From Loxodes magnus (taxonomy: Eukaryota; Ciliophora; Karyorelictea; Loxodida; Loxodidae): a DNA stretch of 64,000 bases. Shown here in pieces: positions 26,404-37,665 of the stretch. The notes below the pieces were generated by a model. That model made no database searches. It was given only the letters and a program-made list of their open reading frames with translations, and was not told where the DNA came from. Position numbers and translations under genes: made by a program. The DNA lies in assembly GCA_946699065.1 (NCBI GenBank), contig CAMPDV010000126.1:310001-374000 (forward strand). Direction: 5' to 3'. Numbering within the stretch: the stretch's first letter is position 1; each line of letters begins with the position of its first letter.

Positions 26404-26989
26404 TAATACTTATTATTTCAATTATTCCTATTTTATTCTTACCATCTTAATATTTTTATTTTCATTACGTATTTCCTCTATCTTCTACCCTCTTCTACAC
26501 TCTTTTTTCTAACGTATTCTTATATTCTTTATATTTATTTTAGCAGCTTAAAAATCATTTTTTTAAGGATCTAAAATAGTAAAATTATGAAAGAATTAAG
26601 GAAATTAAAGGTGAATGTTGTTTATGATATTTAAGCAAAATGTTAAAAATTGCTTCAAATGTGAAATTTCGAATGAAGAAAGAATGAAATAACTTGAGAT
26701 AAAATAACTAGCATGATTATCTTATTTTCAAATGTAACCTAAAGCTTAAACTCTAAATTATCATTGGTTCTCTAGATTATTTTCCTTAAAATAAATTATA
26801 AGAGACAATGATTATAAGTCAGTTATCTTTAAGGAGAACTTAAATACTTTATGTAATAGAGGAGATTAGATATATAAAAAGATTTTATAAGTATGCTTAA
26901 AATCATTAAATAGAGTACTTTAATTGAAAAATAAAGTATATAAATCATAATTATTTGAATAGCTAAAGATCCTTTTTTCGGATTTATTG
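26404..26989. other. AT-rich intergenic interval between kelch gene and right arm
   Basis: It contains both divergent gene starts at its edges. No repeat or RNA gene was recognised. Confidence 0.4.
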
Positions 26990-29900
26990 CCAAAGAAATG
27001 CTTTTAATTACTTTTAATGAAAAAAATATAAATTTAAGAGTCTAAACCAAGTCAAAGAACTTATTCGGCTCCTTCTGAAAATATTGCTCCTCAAGAAGCC
27101 TTTTTAAACTTTAGAATGTAAACTGAAGATTGATGAAATAAGCGGGATATATAAGTAAGAGATTTCAAAGAAATTAAAGATTCTAATACTAAAGAAACTC
27201 TTTTGAGATAGACTAGCGATAAAGCTCTTCAAAACTTAAAATACCCTTTTCTTAACAACCTTAAATAAAAATTCGATTATGAGAAAGAAAAACTTCAGAA
27301 CTTAACTAAAATGCTTGACTAACAAATAGAAAATCATAAGACATTCTAATAAACTCAAACTAACTATCTTACTAAAACATCTTCTTAGTCTGATCTACAT
27401 AGCAAATCAGAATTAGCTAGCTCCAAATTAAAATTCAAATAAGATAAACTAAAAACTTAATAACTAAGCTAGTAACTTAGAAATATAAACATTAAACAAG
27501 TAAAACTATTTGGCTCTTAAGAAATGGAAACTACGAATACTAAACGTGATTAAGAAACTTAAATTCAGTACTATAAAGATCAAATCGAACAAAAGGATTA
27601 AATTCTTAATAACCAAACTTCATAAATAATAAACCTTAAAACGGAGTTGATGTAAGAAAGGTGAATGATTAGTCACTTACAAAGTAGAATATCTGAACTC
27701 TAAACAAAGTAGCAGTAATGCTAAGAATGTAGCGAGTATAAACAATAAGTGACTTAGGAAATAGAGAAAAAGGAAGAATGATAAAGTAAATTTGAAGAAT
27801 TACAAAGAAAATATAAAGAACAAAAGCTTTCCATGAAGACTCTTTAAAAAGATCTTTCACTTAAAAGGAAACAATTCCAACAAAGTGAGTAATAACTCTA
27901 GATTCAATTTTAATAACTATAAAATGAATTAGTTAAAGTAGTTAACCCTCCTTTATCAAGTAATATCTCTCATTTCATTTCTAACTTACACAGTTAAATG
28001 GAAAAAAAACTTATGAAGGTAGATAATTTAGTATAGCAAAAGATTAACCAAATTTAAGATTTTAAAACTTAAATACGAACAATCAATCGAAGCCTTAAAG
28101 AAAAGAACTTCAGTTTTACAAATTTAACTTGTGAACTTCCAGAAACTAGATCGTATGTAAGTAAGTTACTAGAAAGAATCGAAGAATTATAGCATGAAAA
28201 TGCATAATTAAGAATTGTAAGCGACTAGTAGAGTTTTTAAGGAGTGCAAAGCTAAAAGTAAGAAAATAGTTAAGTTTAAGAACTAGAAGAGTAAATAGCA
28301 GAGAAGGAAGAGTAAATTTATAAGTTATAGGAATAAATAAGGAAGCAGAAACAGAACTCTGAAATTAATAATTGGAATAACCTGATTCTTAAACTAGCTA
28401 ACTCATTGAATACTAAAGCTTTAGACTAGTTCTAAGAAACTTAATAAAGTTCTATACAAGAACTAGTTAGAAAGATAAAGGAACATTTCATTTAATGTTC
28501 TAAACTAAAATAGCAGATGTAATAGTTATAGAATCAGAATTAAATGCTCTAGAAGTAATAACTAGAATCTCAGAACAACTATGAGAAAATACAGAAGCAA
28601 AACTAGAAATTTATGGATAAAATAAATAAACTATAGTAACTAAATGACCAGCAGCTAAACAGTTAAAGCTAGACTAATTTATTAATTTAAGAGAAACAAT
28701 TAAAAATTTAAGAACTTACTACTTTTATTCAAGAAGAAGAGACTAATCATAAGAATTAATTAGAACAATGGAATCAGATAATTATTCAAGTTTCAGATTA
28801 ATTTGAACTTCTAGAAAGCATTTAAGTTTAAGATTAGCCTGCTATTTAAAAACTGATAAGTAAGATAAAGGAACATCTAGATGAGTGTGAGAAAGTAAAG
28901 GAATAACTAGTTACATATGAAAAGCAGAAAAACTAAATAAAGAAATTATAATCAGATAAATCAAGTGAAAACCTACAGTTAAAATTACAGTTTTCAGATT
29001 TGCAGTAGCAAAACTAATCACTATTAGAGTAAAAACAAAAGATGGAAGAGGAAGTAAACTAACTAAAGAGAGTGAATTAGTAGATAAGCAATAAAATAAA
29101 ATAACTAGAAGAGCAAGGTAAAGTAAAGTAAAAGTAAGAAGAATCAGCATTATAAGAGTAAAAGAGAAAAGTAGAATCTTTAAACAGTTAAATAGAATCT
29201 TAAAGCTCTTAAATTTAAAAGCTTTAATAATAAAACTCTGATTTAAGTCTATAATTACATAATCTTAAAGAAGAGCATCATGCTAGCATTTCTAAACTAA
29301 AGTAATAAGTTGAATAAACGAAAGCTGAAAACTTATAGTTGTAAGAAGAAAACAGAGAAATAAGTGAGTAAGAAACTTAAAATTTAAAGTAGAATGATTA
29401 TTTAGAAAAAGCTTTAGAACCAATACTTAAGTTTTGCGGTATTTAGATGCAAAGAGATATTTCAATGTTCAGTAGCTAGACTTTATCCTTCTTAGAATCT
29501 CAATAAAGTTAAATATAAAGACTGAAGTAAGAATTAAATAGTCAACAGCAAGATTACTCTTTTGATAAATAGATTTCATAGGAAAGTCTTTGGCCTTTCA
29601 TGAAATGATTAAAGCAGTAAATAAGTATTTTAGTATAAGCAGCTAATACAAACTAAATTAGTAAGATAAGAGAAATTATTAAAACCATCTAGCAGAAAAT
29701 AGGTTCTAATTAATTATTGAACATCTAAGAAAAACGAGTTGATAAGTAGATATAAGCATTTGATATATTTGAAGAAGAGTTTTACTTACATAAAAGTGTG
29801 AAATTTGAGTAAAAGATGTGATGTTTGATAGAAATTAATAAGAATTTTCTATGAATAGAGTCTTAATTGTTTAAAGGATACGAAGTAGAAATTCCACCTT

Positions 29901-30495
29901 CAGAAGATGAAATAATAAATTCTTAACTGAAGCAGTTAGTTGATTTGATTGATCAAAGCTTTCGCAAGATAACTCCGAATGACTCCCTATAGATTTTGCA
30001 TAATTACATCTAAATATCTAAAATATGGCAGTAGAATTAAAAGAAAAGCCAAGATTCTAAATAAGAAAGCAAATTTTCATAACTTTAATTGCAGAGCATA
30101 ACGCAAGAAAACGTGCAACTAAGAAAAGAAGTTTAATCTTATGAAAATACCATAATTTTACACTAAGAGCAAGTAAGTCTTAACATAGATAAAACTATTA
30201 AAGTAAGAGATGCTAGAATTAGACAGAAAGTATTAAAGAAGCTTAGTATAGAATGGAGTGGAATCAATGGAAGCATTGAAGAACGCAGTATCAAAACTTC
30301 TGAAATATTTTCCTCCTTTGTAAGATATAATACAGACATCCAGAAATAGAAGGGTTGATTTAAATAGTATATTCAATGATGTATTTTTCTAACGAATAAA
30401 AAGCAGATATAGAAAATGATCGCACCAAGAATGCCAAAATGAAGAAGAAAAATTTATTCAAATGAACTATTTCTTATAATTAATATAAATCTATT
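26990..30495. repeat. Right arm of the large inverted duplication
   Basis: Reverse complement of 16560-20045. Differences seen include one synonymous TAG/TAA change near 29008 and one near 29992 that changes a codon; the segment nearest the start codon is far more diverged than the rest. The 3' flank of about 135 bp beyond the stop codon is shared, the 5' flank is not. Confidence 0.9.
27017..30358 (+). CDS. Large coiled-coil protein, copy B of the inverted pair
   Basis: 1113 residues, ATG 27017 to TGA 30356-30358. The N-terminus (MKKIQIQESKPSQRTYSAPS) differs from copy A (MKKVKAQKPKSSQRTLSAPS) at about one position in three, then both share EAFLNFRMQTEDW and stay almost identical. Gln/Glu/Lys-rich coiled coil spans most of the protein; a less repetitive stretch near residues 930-1000 contains GYEVEIPPSEDEIINSQ and SFRKITPNDSL. 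Internal TGAs as Trp occur at, for example, residue ~30 and in FMKWLK. Both copies are intact, so both are probably expressed. No enzymatic domain is recognised. Confidence 0.87.
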
Positions 30496-31026
30496 TTTAA
30501 TGTTTTTCTTTTAGTCAAATTTTGAACTAGCTGAAAATAATTTTCCTCATTTATTTTATTTTAGATAATTTGAATCTTCAGTTGAAAAATCATTTAATTT
30601 AGAAATAAATAAAGGAAATTTTTTAATTACTTAAAGCATATTTAATCTTCGAAAAAATGTATATAATAAAACATTTGAACTATATATTGCATTGCTATAT
30701 TTATAGGATCTAGTGAGTAATCCTTAAATAAATTAAAATTTCTGTCTATTAATTAGTTAATGAAATGTTTTCTATTATTTTAATTGTGATACCAAATATT
30801 TTTTTACTTATATTTGCACGAATTTCTTTTTAGATTCTTAAAATTAGAAAGCTAATTTTTTTACCTATTAAAAGATTTAAATCCTTTTATAAGTTTTTTA
30901 GGTATCCAATAGATGTTTCTTAGATAAAAATGAGTAATATTATATTATTTTTTCTTTCTTTAAACTGATTTCTTAGAGAGTAATTTAAAATATGATGAAG
31001 CTTAAGACATTCAAACTATATGATAA
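30496..31026. other. AT-rich intergenic interval
   Basis: Lies between the right arm and the small coiled-coil gene. No coding frame, RNA or repeat was recognised. Confidence 0.4.
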
Positions 31027-31492
31027 TCAAAAAATAAAGTGAATAAAGCTTTCTTAAAATAATAATTTCAGCATTACAAAATTAAAATTATTATATAGAA
31101 AATGTTAAGACTCATCTTCCTCTGATTCTTTTTCCATAATTTTAAGTACTCTCGGATCTAATTCCTCAAAATAAGGTTTCATTTCTTTTAACTTTTTTAT
31201 ATTTTTGTCTATATTACTAGTTGCTTCCTTTAGTGATGTGTTAATTTTCTACATATCTATATTAGTTCTTACCTTTTTAAGTATATTCGAAGGCTTGCTT
31301 TTTTGGCGTTTTCACAAAAATGTTTCCAATTTTTATATTAACATGATTTTTCATCTTGGTATCTCTAAAAGCAGTTTAAGCTTCTTTGTTATCCCTTTTC
31401 AATTCTTTACAATAATGCAATTCATTTTTAAGGTTCAGAATTTCCTCACTATAAAAGTTTATTTTTTACAAGCGATCTAGTTGCTAATTCAT
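31027..31492 (-). CDS. Small coiled-coil protein with a 16-nt intron
   Basis: ATG at 31492, TGA at 31029-31027; 149 residues after removing a 16-nt intron at 31272-31257. Exon 1 runs MNQQLDRLQKINFYSEEIL through KTPKKQAFEYTQK; exon 2 continues DMQKINTSLKEATSNIDKN and KEMKPYFEELDPRVLKIMEK, ending acidic. Without the intron the second half falls out of a protein-like frame. It is mostly helical with heptads; no family is recognised. The C-terminal ~20 residues after the acidic DES stretch are hydrophobic, so the true end is slightly uncertain. Confidence 0.62.
31257..31272 (-). other. 16-nt spliceosomal intron
   Basis: On the coding strand it reads GTAAGAACTAATATAG. Removing it shifts phase by one base and joins two protein-like frames of the gene at 31027-31492. 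Introns of 15-16 nt are known in heterotrich ciliates. Confidence 0.65.
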
Positions 31493-32027
31493 TTTATTTA
31501 AAGAAAATAGAACTATCTTTTATAATCTTAATCCTATATTCCTTTTTGTAAGTTTCAACTTAGTAATTTAATTTAATTCAATTTGCAAAATAAAATGAGG
31601 CAAACATCAATTGTATATATAAACCGTCCTATATAAGCTAACTGCTATTCTATCTAATTAATTGATTCTGTTTATTCTAAGTGAATTAAATCTAAACTAG
31701 CATTTTGCTGGATGCTTTTGAAGTAGTTTTCATTTCAGTATTGCTCTATACTAATAAAATAGATTCTAGTTTTAGAGGATTTTACTAGGTAAAAGAAGCA
31801 TAAGTTTTATTATACTAGAAATTATTCCTAAGTATCCTAATTTCTGATTCTTCAGACATAGATTGGATATAATAGTCATTTGCATTAAGAAGTATTAAAA
31901 AATATCCCTGAAACATAGATTCTATACAAGAGAAAAGTAAGATACTATATAAGAATTGGGAAGAATAACTTAAAGATATTTTATATTATTAATTATAGAT
32001 AAACATTTTGAAATATATCTTTTACTA
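31493..32027. other. AT-rich intergenic interval
   Basis: Lies between two minus-strand genes. The frame of the amidotransferase gene stays open beyond its TGA into this interval, but the translation is not convincing. No other feature was seen. Confidence 0.4.
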
Positions 32028-33533
32028 TCACTCTATCTCCATGTTCAAAAAGAATTGACAAATCTTCCTCACGTTTTGCAAACTTTAACTAGTAATAGAA
32101 GGACATAAAACCCATGAGGCATCTAACTCATTCCTTTCTCGTAGTATTTTGCCTACAAAGTTACCCCATACGATGTTAAATTCTGGATGACCTTGTAAAC
32201 ATAAAATTCTTGGATTTTAGCGATTTTTTCCAACTACAAACATCTCTGGAATGTCAATAAGTTCAGAATTTGGTTGCCTAGTTAGAGGATATTTAGTATG
32301 ATATAAAACATCACAGACATAATCCCGTGGCAGTACATCAATGTAATCACTATGAACCTGCCAAATTTTCATTGTATCCAAGTTATCATTTCCAATTTTC
32401 TATTTGAAAGCCTATAAATATGAATTTTCTCTTCCCTCTTATGTTATTTAAATTTCAACAGGTCCAAATATACGCTTATCTTCTATTCCCATTAATTTAA
32501 CATTTCCTCCGAGGGCAACTGAAACTATTTAAGCTCCAAAGCAAACTCCTAATATCTTAATTTCTGAATTTTCAAGTACTTCTTTTACCAATTTGAAAAG
32601 AGGTTGAAGCTGCTGCATATTATTTTCCTCGTAAATATGCAAAGGACTTCCTGGCAGAATTATAGAATCGAAATTTTCCTCTATCAATTAATTTAAAGTA
32701 GGGCATTCTCCTCCAAAAATTCACCAACTCTTATATTAAATTGAAGTTTGATTTAAGTAATCTTAACTGAAAAGAAATTGTTGATACTAAGGTAATTATC
32801 TTTATATTTCTTATGCGCGAGGAAAGCATCCCATCAAAGCTATTTTTCTTACTTTTTTATCCTTTTATGTATTTGCTAACTAACTAAAATAGCTCTACAC
32901 TGATTAGATATTCAAATCTTAAGAAATAACTTCTTAATATTCCTTCAGTTTCTCCACTGGAACTAGCTCCAGTGTTAAATCTATGTTTTACTCTTTACTT
33001 ATTTAGTTCATTTTTTAGATGTCAAATTCCTCGGGTAAAGGATAGAAATAGTAAAGACTTGAATTATTTATAATAAATGGGTTCTGGGAAAATTTTTAAA
33101 CCATAGAAAGAGTCTAAGAATCCCCTATCCAAAGTTTAGGAATTTAAGTAGTTTCGAAGTCTATTTTGTAAAAATCACCTCCTAAGTTCATTTTAATGTT
33201 GCTATCTAGAATTAAGAAACTGCTACTAAGAGCTAGTAATCTTGCACCTTCTAAAGAGGTATTAATAAATAGTTAATCGTTTATTTTACCTCCGAAAGCA
33301 GAAAGCTTTTCCTCACTTGTGGTTTTTCTAAAAAGAGTTGAATAACTGTCTTGCTATTTTAAATAAGGTATTATAACAATATGCTTAATATCCTTCAATT
33401 TAATCTTATCTTTACTTTATTAACCATTGTCTTAAGACTCTTTTTTCTATACTTTCAGGGGTCTTTTTTCTTCTCTTTTATTATTTTCTTTTTATACAAG
33501 ATTACGACTATAACCCCTGCAAGCTCCTCCCAT
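32028..33533 (-). CDS. Nudix-like domain fused to a class I glutamine amidotransferase
   Basis: 501 residues, ATG 33533, TGA 32030-32028. The N-terminus MGGACRGYSRN has the MGxxC form of myristoylated/palmitoylated proteins. Residues ~55-200 resemble a degenerate Nudix fold: HIVIIPYL, SAFGGKINDQLF then SLEGARLLALSSS, where catalytic Glu residues of the Nudix box are missing. Residues ~255-500 are a class I GATase: SIILPGSPLHIYEE, nucleophile elbow ILGVCFGAQIVSVALGG, and CLQGHPEF with the catalytic His. Such domains hydrolyse glutamine or a related gamma-glutamyl bond; the substrate is unknown. An in-frame open stretch continues upstream of the ATG, so a longer protein cannot be excluded, but that part looks non-coding. 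Confidence 0.82.
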
Positions 33534-33762
33534 ATTTATGATTTCTTAATTAAAAAAAGAAGCTATAAAATTAAAATCTACAATACCAACTTTATTAATT
33601 GCATATGCAATCAAATTTAAAACTAGAAGCTAATTAAAATGTACTAAGTTGAAAGGCTTATTTATAAATGCTTTTCCTTTATGATACTTTTCTTTTCTCC
33701 TGTCTAACCTTAAAACTTTAGAGTATAATAACTAATATGAACCTTATTTTTCTTTATGAACT

Positions 33763-34311
33763 TCAAAGAGTTTAACAATCCCCTGAGAAAAGAACTTACA
33801 CATGCCTTTTAAAATGGCTTAATTACTTGTAGATGAAAAAATTCTGTAATTATCCCAGTTTAATGATTTTAAATGTCTGGCCATTTCTTTAAACTCTTAT
33901 GTCTTTAACATTTTTAATATCTTATAAAAAAAGTAATCCAAACTCTCTAAATTTACCTCTCTGTTTATTTCATCTTTTAACTTAAAAATAAGTTCATTTG
34001 ATTACAAATGTTGTTTTTGAGGTGTATTATCATGATTTTTTAATAACAGGATATCATGCTTTAACGATAATGATCTGTCATAACTGATTCATTTATATAG
34101 AAATTAACTTTTATATAGCAAGATTAACGAGAGAAAGACTATCAGGCTTCCATTAATTAAATAATTAAGTTTTTTAAGTAATTCCACACCTCTTTTCTGC
34201 TTCAGGATTCTTCATTCTAAACCCTAGAACTTTATCCTAATAACTACTATCCAAACAAAATTCTTATGCTAGAATTTAAAGCATTAAGCTAAGCATTAAT
34301 ATAGCTTTCAT
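33763..34311 (-). CDS. Small secreted protein with signal peptide; two short introns proposed
   Basis: ATG 34311. The N-terminus MKAILMLSLMLQILAQEF is a signal peptide, followed by CLDSSYQDKVLGFRMKNPEA. The reading frame then changes: downstream coding reads SLSLKHDILLLKNHDN and later NREVNLESLDYFFYKILKML. A 25-nt GT...AG stretch at 34108-34084 restores phase (other joins are possible), and a 17-nt one at 33799-33783 leads directly to TGA at 33765-33763, giving 168 residues. If the second intron is not used, the frame runs on into the amidotransferase gene. The helical, Cys-poor mature protein has no recognised family. Confidence 0.55.
33783..33799 (-). other. Candidate 17-nt intron
   Basis: The coding strand reads GTAAGTTCTTTTCTCAG, with canonical donor, pyrimidine tract and acceptor in 17 nt. 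Its removal brings a TGA stop into frame eight codons later. Confidence 0.5.
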
Positions 34312-35334
34312 ATTTAAGCTTAAAATATAGCTACTATAACTAATAAATAATTAGTATTTTATCTAAAATTCAATTGAAGCTATAGAGTCTCAATTACTGC
34401 AAGCTTAGAGAAGTTTATCCACTTAATTTAAATACAAATAGCTTAAAATAAACTAAGGAGATTTACGAAATTATAAGGATAATTAATCTAAGCTGTTCAT
34501 ATAGATCTGTACATTTAGATAGTATACAGAAGTTTAAATTTAAGTTTCTGAATAAGATTAAGATTAGATAATTTAGAAAGGAAGCTATTGCTTATATTAT
34601 AGTCTAATTCATTTTAGGCTGCTTATAATGCATTTTTCAAAAAGCTATCAATAGTAATTATTGAATAAGTTTCATTGATTGTCTTTATTCACTATATTTA
34701 CAAGCAGATACTAATAAAAAGCTAAAGCTAAAAGTATTATAATAGAGTAAGGAATGCAACAAATAGTGGCTTATGTGTATATTAATATCTTAAATCTACC
34801 TTAAGATTTAAAAGTTTAAATTGGTTTATTTAACTTAATAGGGGGAAATTTAAAAAGGATATTAGATCATTAAGTATGACAAATATCTGAATCATATTTA
34901 ATTAACACTATCAAATACCAAAAGTTTAAATCATTATACTATACAACAAATTAAATATTTTAATTGGGTTGTTTTCTATAAAAATTGGTAATTCTAAAAT
35001 GATTTAGAGTGAATTTAGGTACTAGGCATAATTAATTATAAATTCATTTAATATAACCAAGAAAATTAAAATGGCGTTGTAAGATGGAAATTGAGTTTTT
35101 TAATTCCTGCTTGCAACTTTCTCTATAATTCAGGAATCATGGATTATTTCCATGTTTTTGCTTAATTTATTTTATAAAATTTGCTTAAATATTTCGATGG
35201 ATTAAACTAAACTTCTTTAGCAATATAAGAAAGTAAATAGCTAAAATTGAAAATTTTGGAATAATGGGAAAAATAATTTGAAATGATTGATTATTTTATA
35301 AAAAAGCAACTTAAATATTTCAATTGTTTAGTTA
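34312..35334. other. AT-rich interval without a called gene
   Basis: About 1 kb between the secreted-protein gene start and the ubiquitin-like gene end. No coding, RNA or repeat feature was recognised. Confidence 0.4.
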
Positions 35335-35571
35335 TCAGAAATTTCCTCCTTTCAGTTTCTATACAACGTTAATAGTTGCCTCTGGTTCTATCCCATAATC
35401 AGATACTTTCATTTCATCTAACAATTCTTTACCGCCATAAATAAAGATTTAATAACTAGCTTCTAACGCTTCCTTGTCTGCTAGCTTTTTTTTTACAAGC
35501 TAAATCGTATCACTAGCGATAACATCTAAAGTGATTGTTTTACCATTTAAGGTCCTTAAGAAAATTTACAT
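35335..35571 (-). CDS. Ubiquitin-like protein with a C-terminal Gly-Gly
   Basis: 78 residues, ATG 35571, TGA 35337-35335. It begins MQIFLRTLNGKTITLDVI, like ubiquitin's MQIFVKTLTGKTITLEVE, keeps a GGKELLDE segment matching ubiquitin's AGKQLEDG around Lys48, and ends VVQKLKGGNF. Removal of the last two residues would expose the Gly-Gly used in conjugation. It is clearly diverged from ubiquitin, so it is a separate ubiquitin-like modifier or a decaying copy; the intact frame favours a functional modifier. Many RING/F-box genes lie in the same window, but no direct link is implied. Confidence 0.83.
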
Positions 35572-36315
35572 TATAATTACTGCTTTAGTTGATCTAATAA
35601 AGCAAAAATTCTAGTGTAATAATTAGCAATAAACTAGAATTGATTCTAATGTTTTCAATTATAGGTATTTTACTTAATGCTTTATAAGTAATAATATTAA
35701 ATATCCTTTAAGTTAAAATGCAAGAGTCATATATTAGTTTCAATTTATACTTTTATTAGTCTAATTCAGACAGATAAGCTTAAAAACATTCTATCGATCG
35801 ATTTAATTTTTCGTATTTGCAATCCAATAAATCTTCCAAGCACTAAAACTTATCGTATTCTCTTGCGTTCTGGATATAAATTTTTATAATTATACTTAAA
35901 GGAGTTATTAATCTTGTGTTAGTAGTAAAAGCATTTTCAGAATTGAATAAAAATTAAAGATATAAAAATTAATTTTTAAAGGAATGTCTAAATTTTAATA
36001 TTGCCTAAGAAATAATTTTTATAGAGCTGATTAATGAATTTATATCTATAAATTAAATATTTGCTTACTTATATAGAAGCTAAAGATAGAGCTATTTTTA
36101 CAATTATTTAAATTTAGTAGAGAAGACTTAAATTGATGAAATTGAATTTAAAATTAGTTGTATGAGGAACGTTTATACGCAACTTAAAATATTGGAAATG
36201 AAGAAAAAAGGAAAAATATCTTTAAATTGAAAATAAAAGTGCGAATGAAATCTGCTTCACACTGTTTAGAATATTTGATTTATAACATTAAGATTAAAAG
36301 TTTAGATGTTTTTAC
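35572..36315 (-). other. Interval with a possible minus-strand coding stretch
   Basis: From about 35940 down to the ubiquitin-like start, one minus frame reads as protein (NAREYDKFQCLEDLLDCKYE, then SIECFQAYLSELDQQKYKLK) with no TGA, and would run into the ubiquitin-like gene in another frame. I found no start codon or stop that separates them, so it may be an exon of an unplaced gene. The remaining part up to EF-1alpha shows nothing recognisable. Confidence 0.35.
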
Positions 36316-37665
36316 TCACTTCTTCTTGGCAACCTTCTGGGCAGCTTTGGTCAACTTCTCACCTACTTCTCTTCTCTCAATTTCCTTAATAACACCGACT
36401 GCAACGGTTTGTCTCATATCTCTTACGGCAAATCTTCCAAGAGGAGGATACTATTAGAAAGATTCAACACACATTGGTTTGCTTGGTACGAGTCTGATAA
36501 TAGCAGCTTCTCCTGATTTTACGAATTTTGGTTCCTCTTCAATGACTGCACCAGTACGTCTGTCAACTTTTTGTTTAAGTTCGTCAAATTTGCAAGCAAT
36601 GTGAGCAGTATGGCAATCCAATACTGGGCAATAACCTTTTTGGATTTATCCTGGATGGTTCAAAATGATAACTTGAGCTAAGAAAGATCCAGTTTCCTTT
36701 GGTGGGTCATTCTTTGTGTCACCGCAAACATAACCTCTCTTGATGTCTTTAACACTGAGACCTTTTACGTTGAATCCTACGTTGTCTCCTGGGATAGCTT
36801 CCTCAAGGGTTTCGTGATGCATTTCGACTGATTTTACTTCAGTGGCCAATGCTACGGGAGCGAAAGTTACGACCATGCCAGCCTTCAAAATACCAGTTTC
36901 GACTCTTCCTACGGGGACAGTTCCAATACCGCCAATTTTGTAAACATCTTATAAAGGAAGACGTAAAGGCTTATCAGTTGGTCTCTTTGGTGGGAGTACT
37001 GCATCCAAGCATTATAGAAGTGTTGGTCCCTTGTACCAACTCATGTTTGTGGAAGCTTCAATCATGTTGTCTCCAACCCAACCTGAAATGGGGACGAATG
37101 GAATCTTAGCTGGATTATATCCTACTTTCTTCAAATATTCTTTGACTTCATTCTAGATTTCTTCAAATCTTGCTTAACCATAGTTAACTGATTTGTCGTC
37201 CATTTTGTTGACACCAACAATCATTTGTTTAACACCTAGAGTGAAGGCGAGAAGTCCGTGTTCTCTGGTTTATCCTTCTTTGCCAATACCTGCCTCGAAT
37301 TCACCTGTACCGGCAGCAACGATAAGAAGAGCGACATCAGCTTGGGAGGTACCAGTAATCATGTTCTTGATAAAGTCACGATGTCCTGGAGCATCAATAA
37401 TAGTGTATTCATATTTGGGAGTTTCGAATTTCCATAGAGCAATATCAATTGTAATACCACGTTCACGTTCTTGTTTTAGTTTATCCAAAACCCAAGCGAA
37501 TTTGAAAGAGCCTTTTCCCATCTGCTCAGCCTCTTTCTCGAATTTCTCAATGGTACGCTTGTCAATACCTCCGCATTTGTAGATCATGTGTCCGGTGGTT
37601 GTTGATTTTCCTGAGTCGACGTGTCCAATAACAACTAAGCTGATGTGTGGCTTTTCCTTCGGCAT
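36316..37665 (-). CDS. EF1A: Translation elongation factor EF-1alpha
   Basis: 449 residues, ATG 37665, TGA 36318-36316, the usual eEF1A length. It delivers aminoacyl-tRNA to the ribosome as a GTP-bound cytosolic G protein. G1 is [20 protein letters not shown] (residues ~14-33), followed by [20 protein letters not shown] and the NKMD box, then domains 2 and 3 with the conserved KSVEMHHE and [10 protein letters not shown] segments and a basic Lys-Lys-Lys end. Gln residues are encoded partly by TAA/TAG, which splits the gene in standard code. The Trp residues I checked are TGG, unlike most genes here. Higher GC than neighbours fits strong expression. Confidence 0.98.

Noticed and set aside
36227-37582. 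Plus-strand ORFs of 76-129 codons across EF-1alpha
   Set aside because: Shadows of the highly conserved minus-strand EF-1alpha gene.
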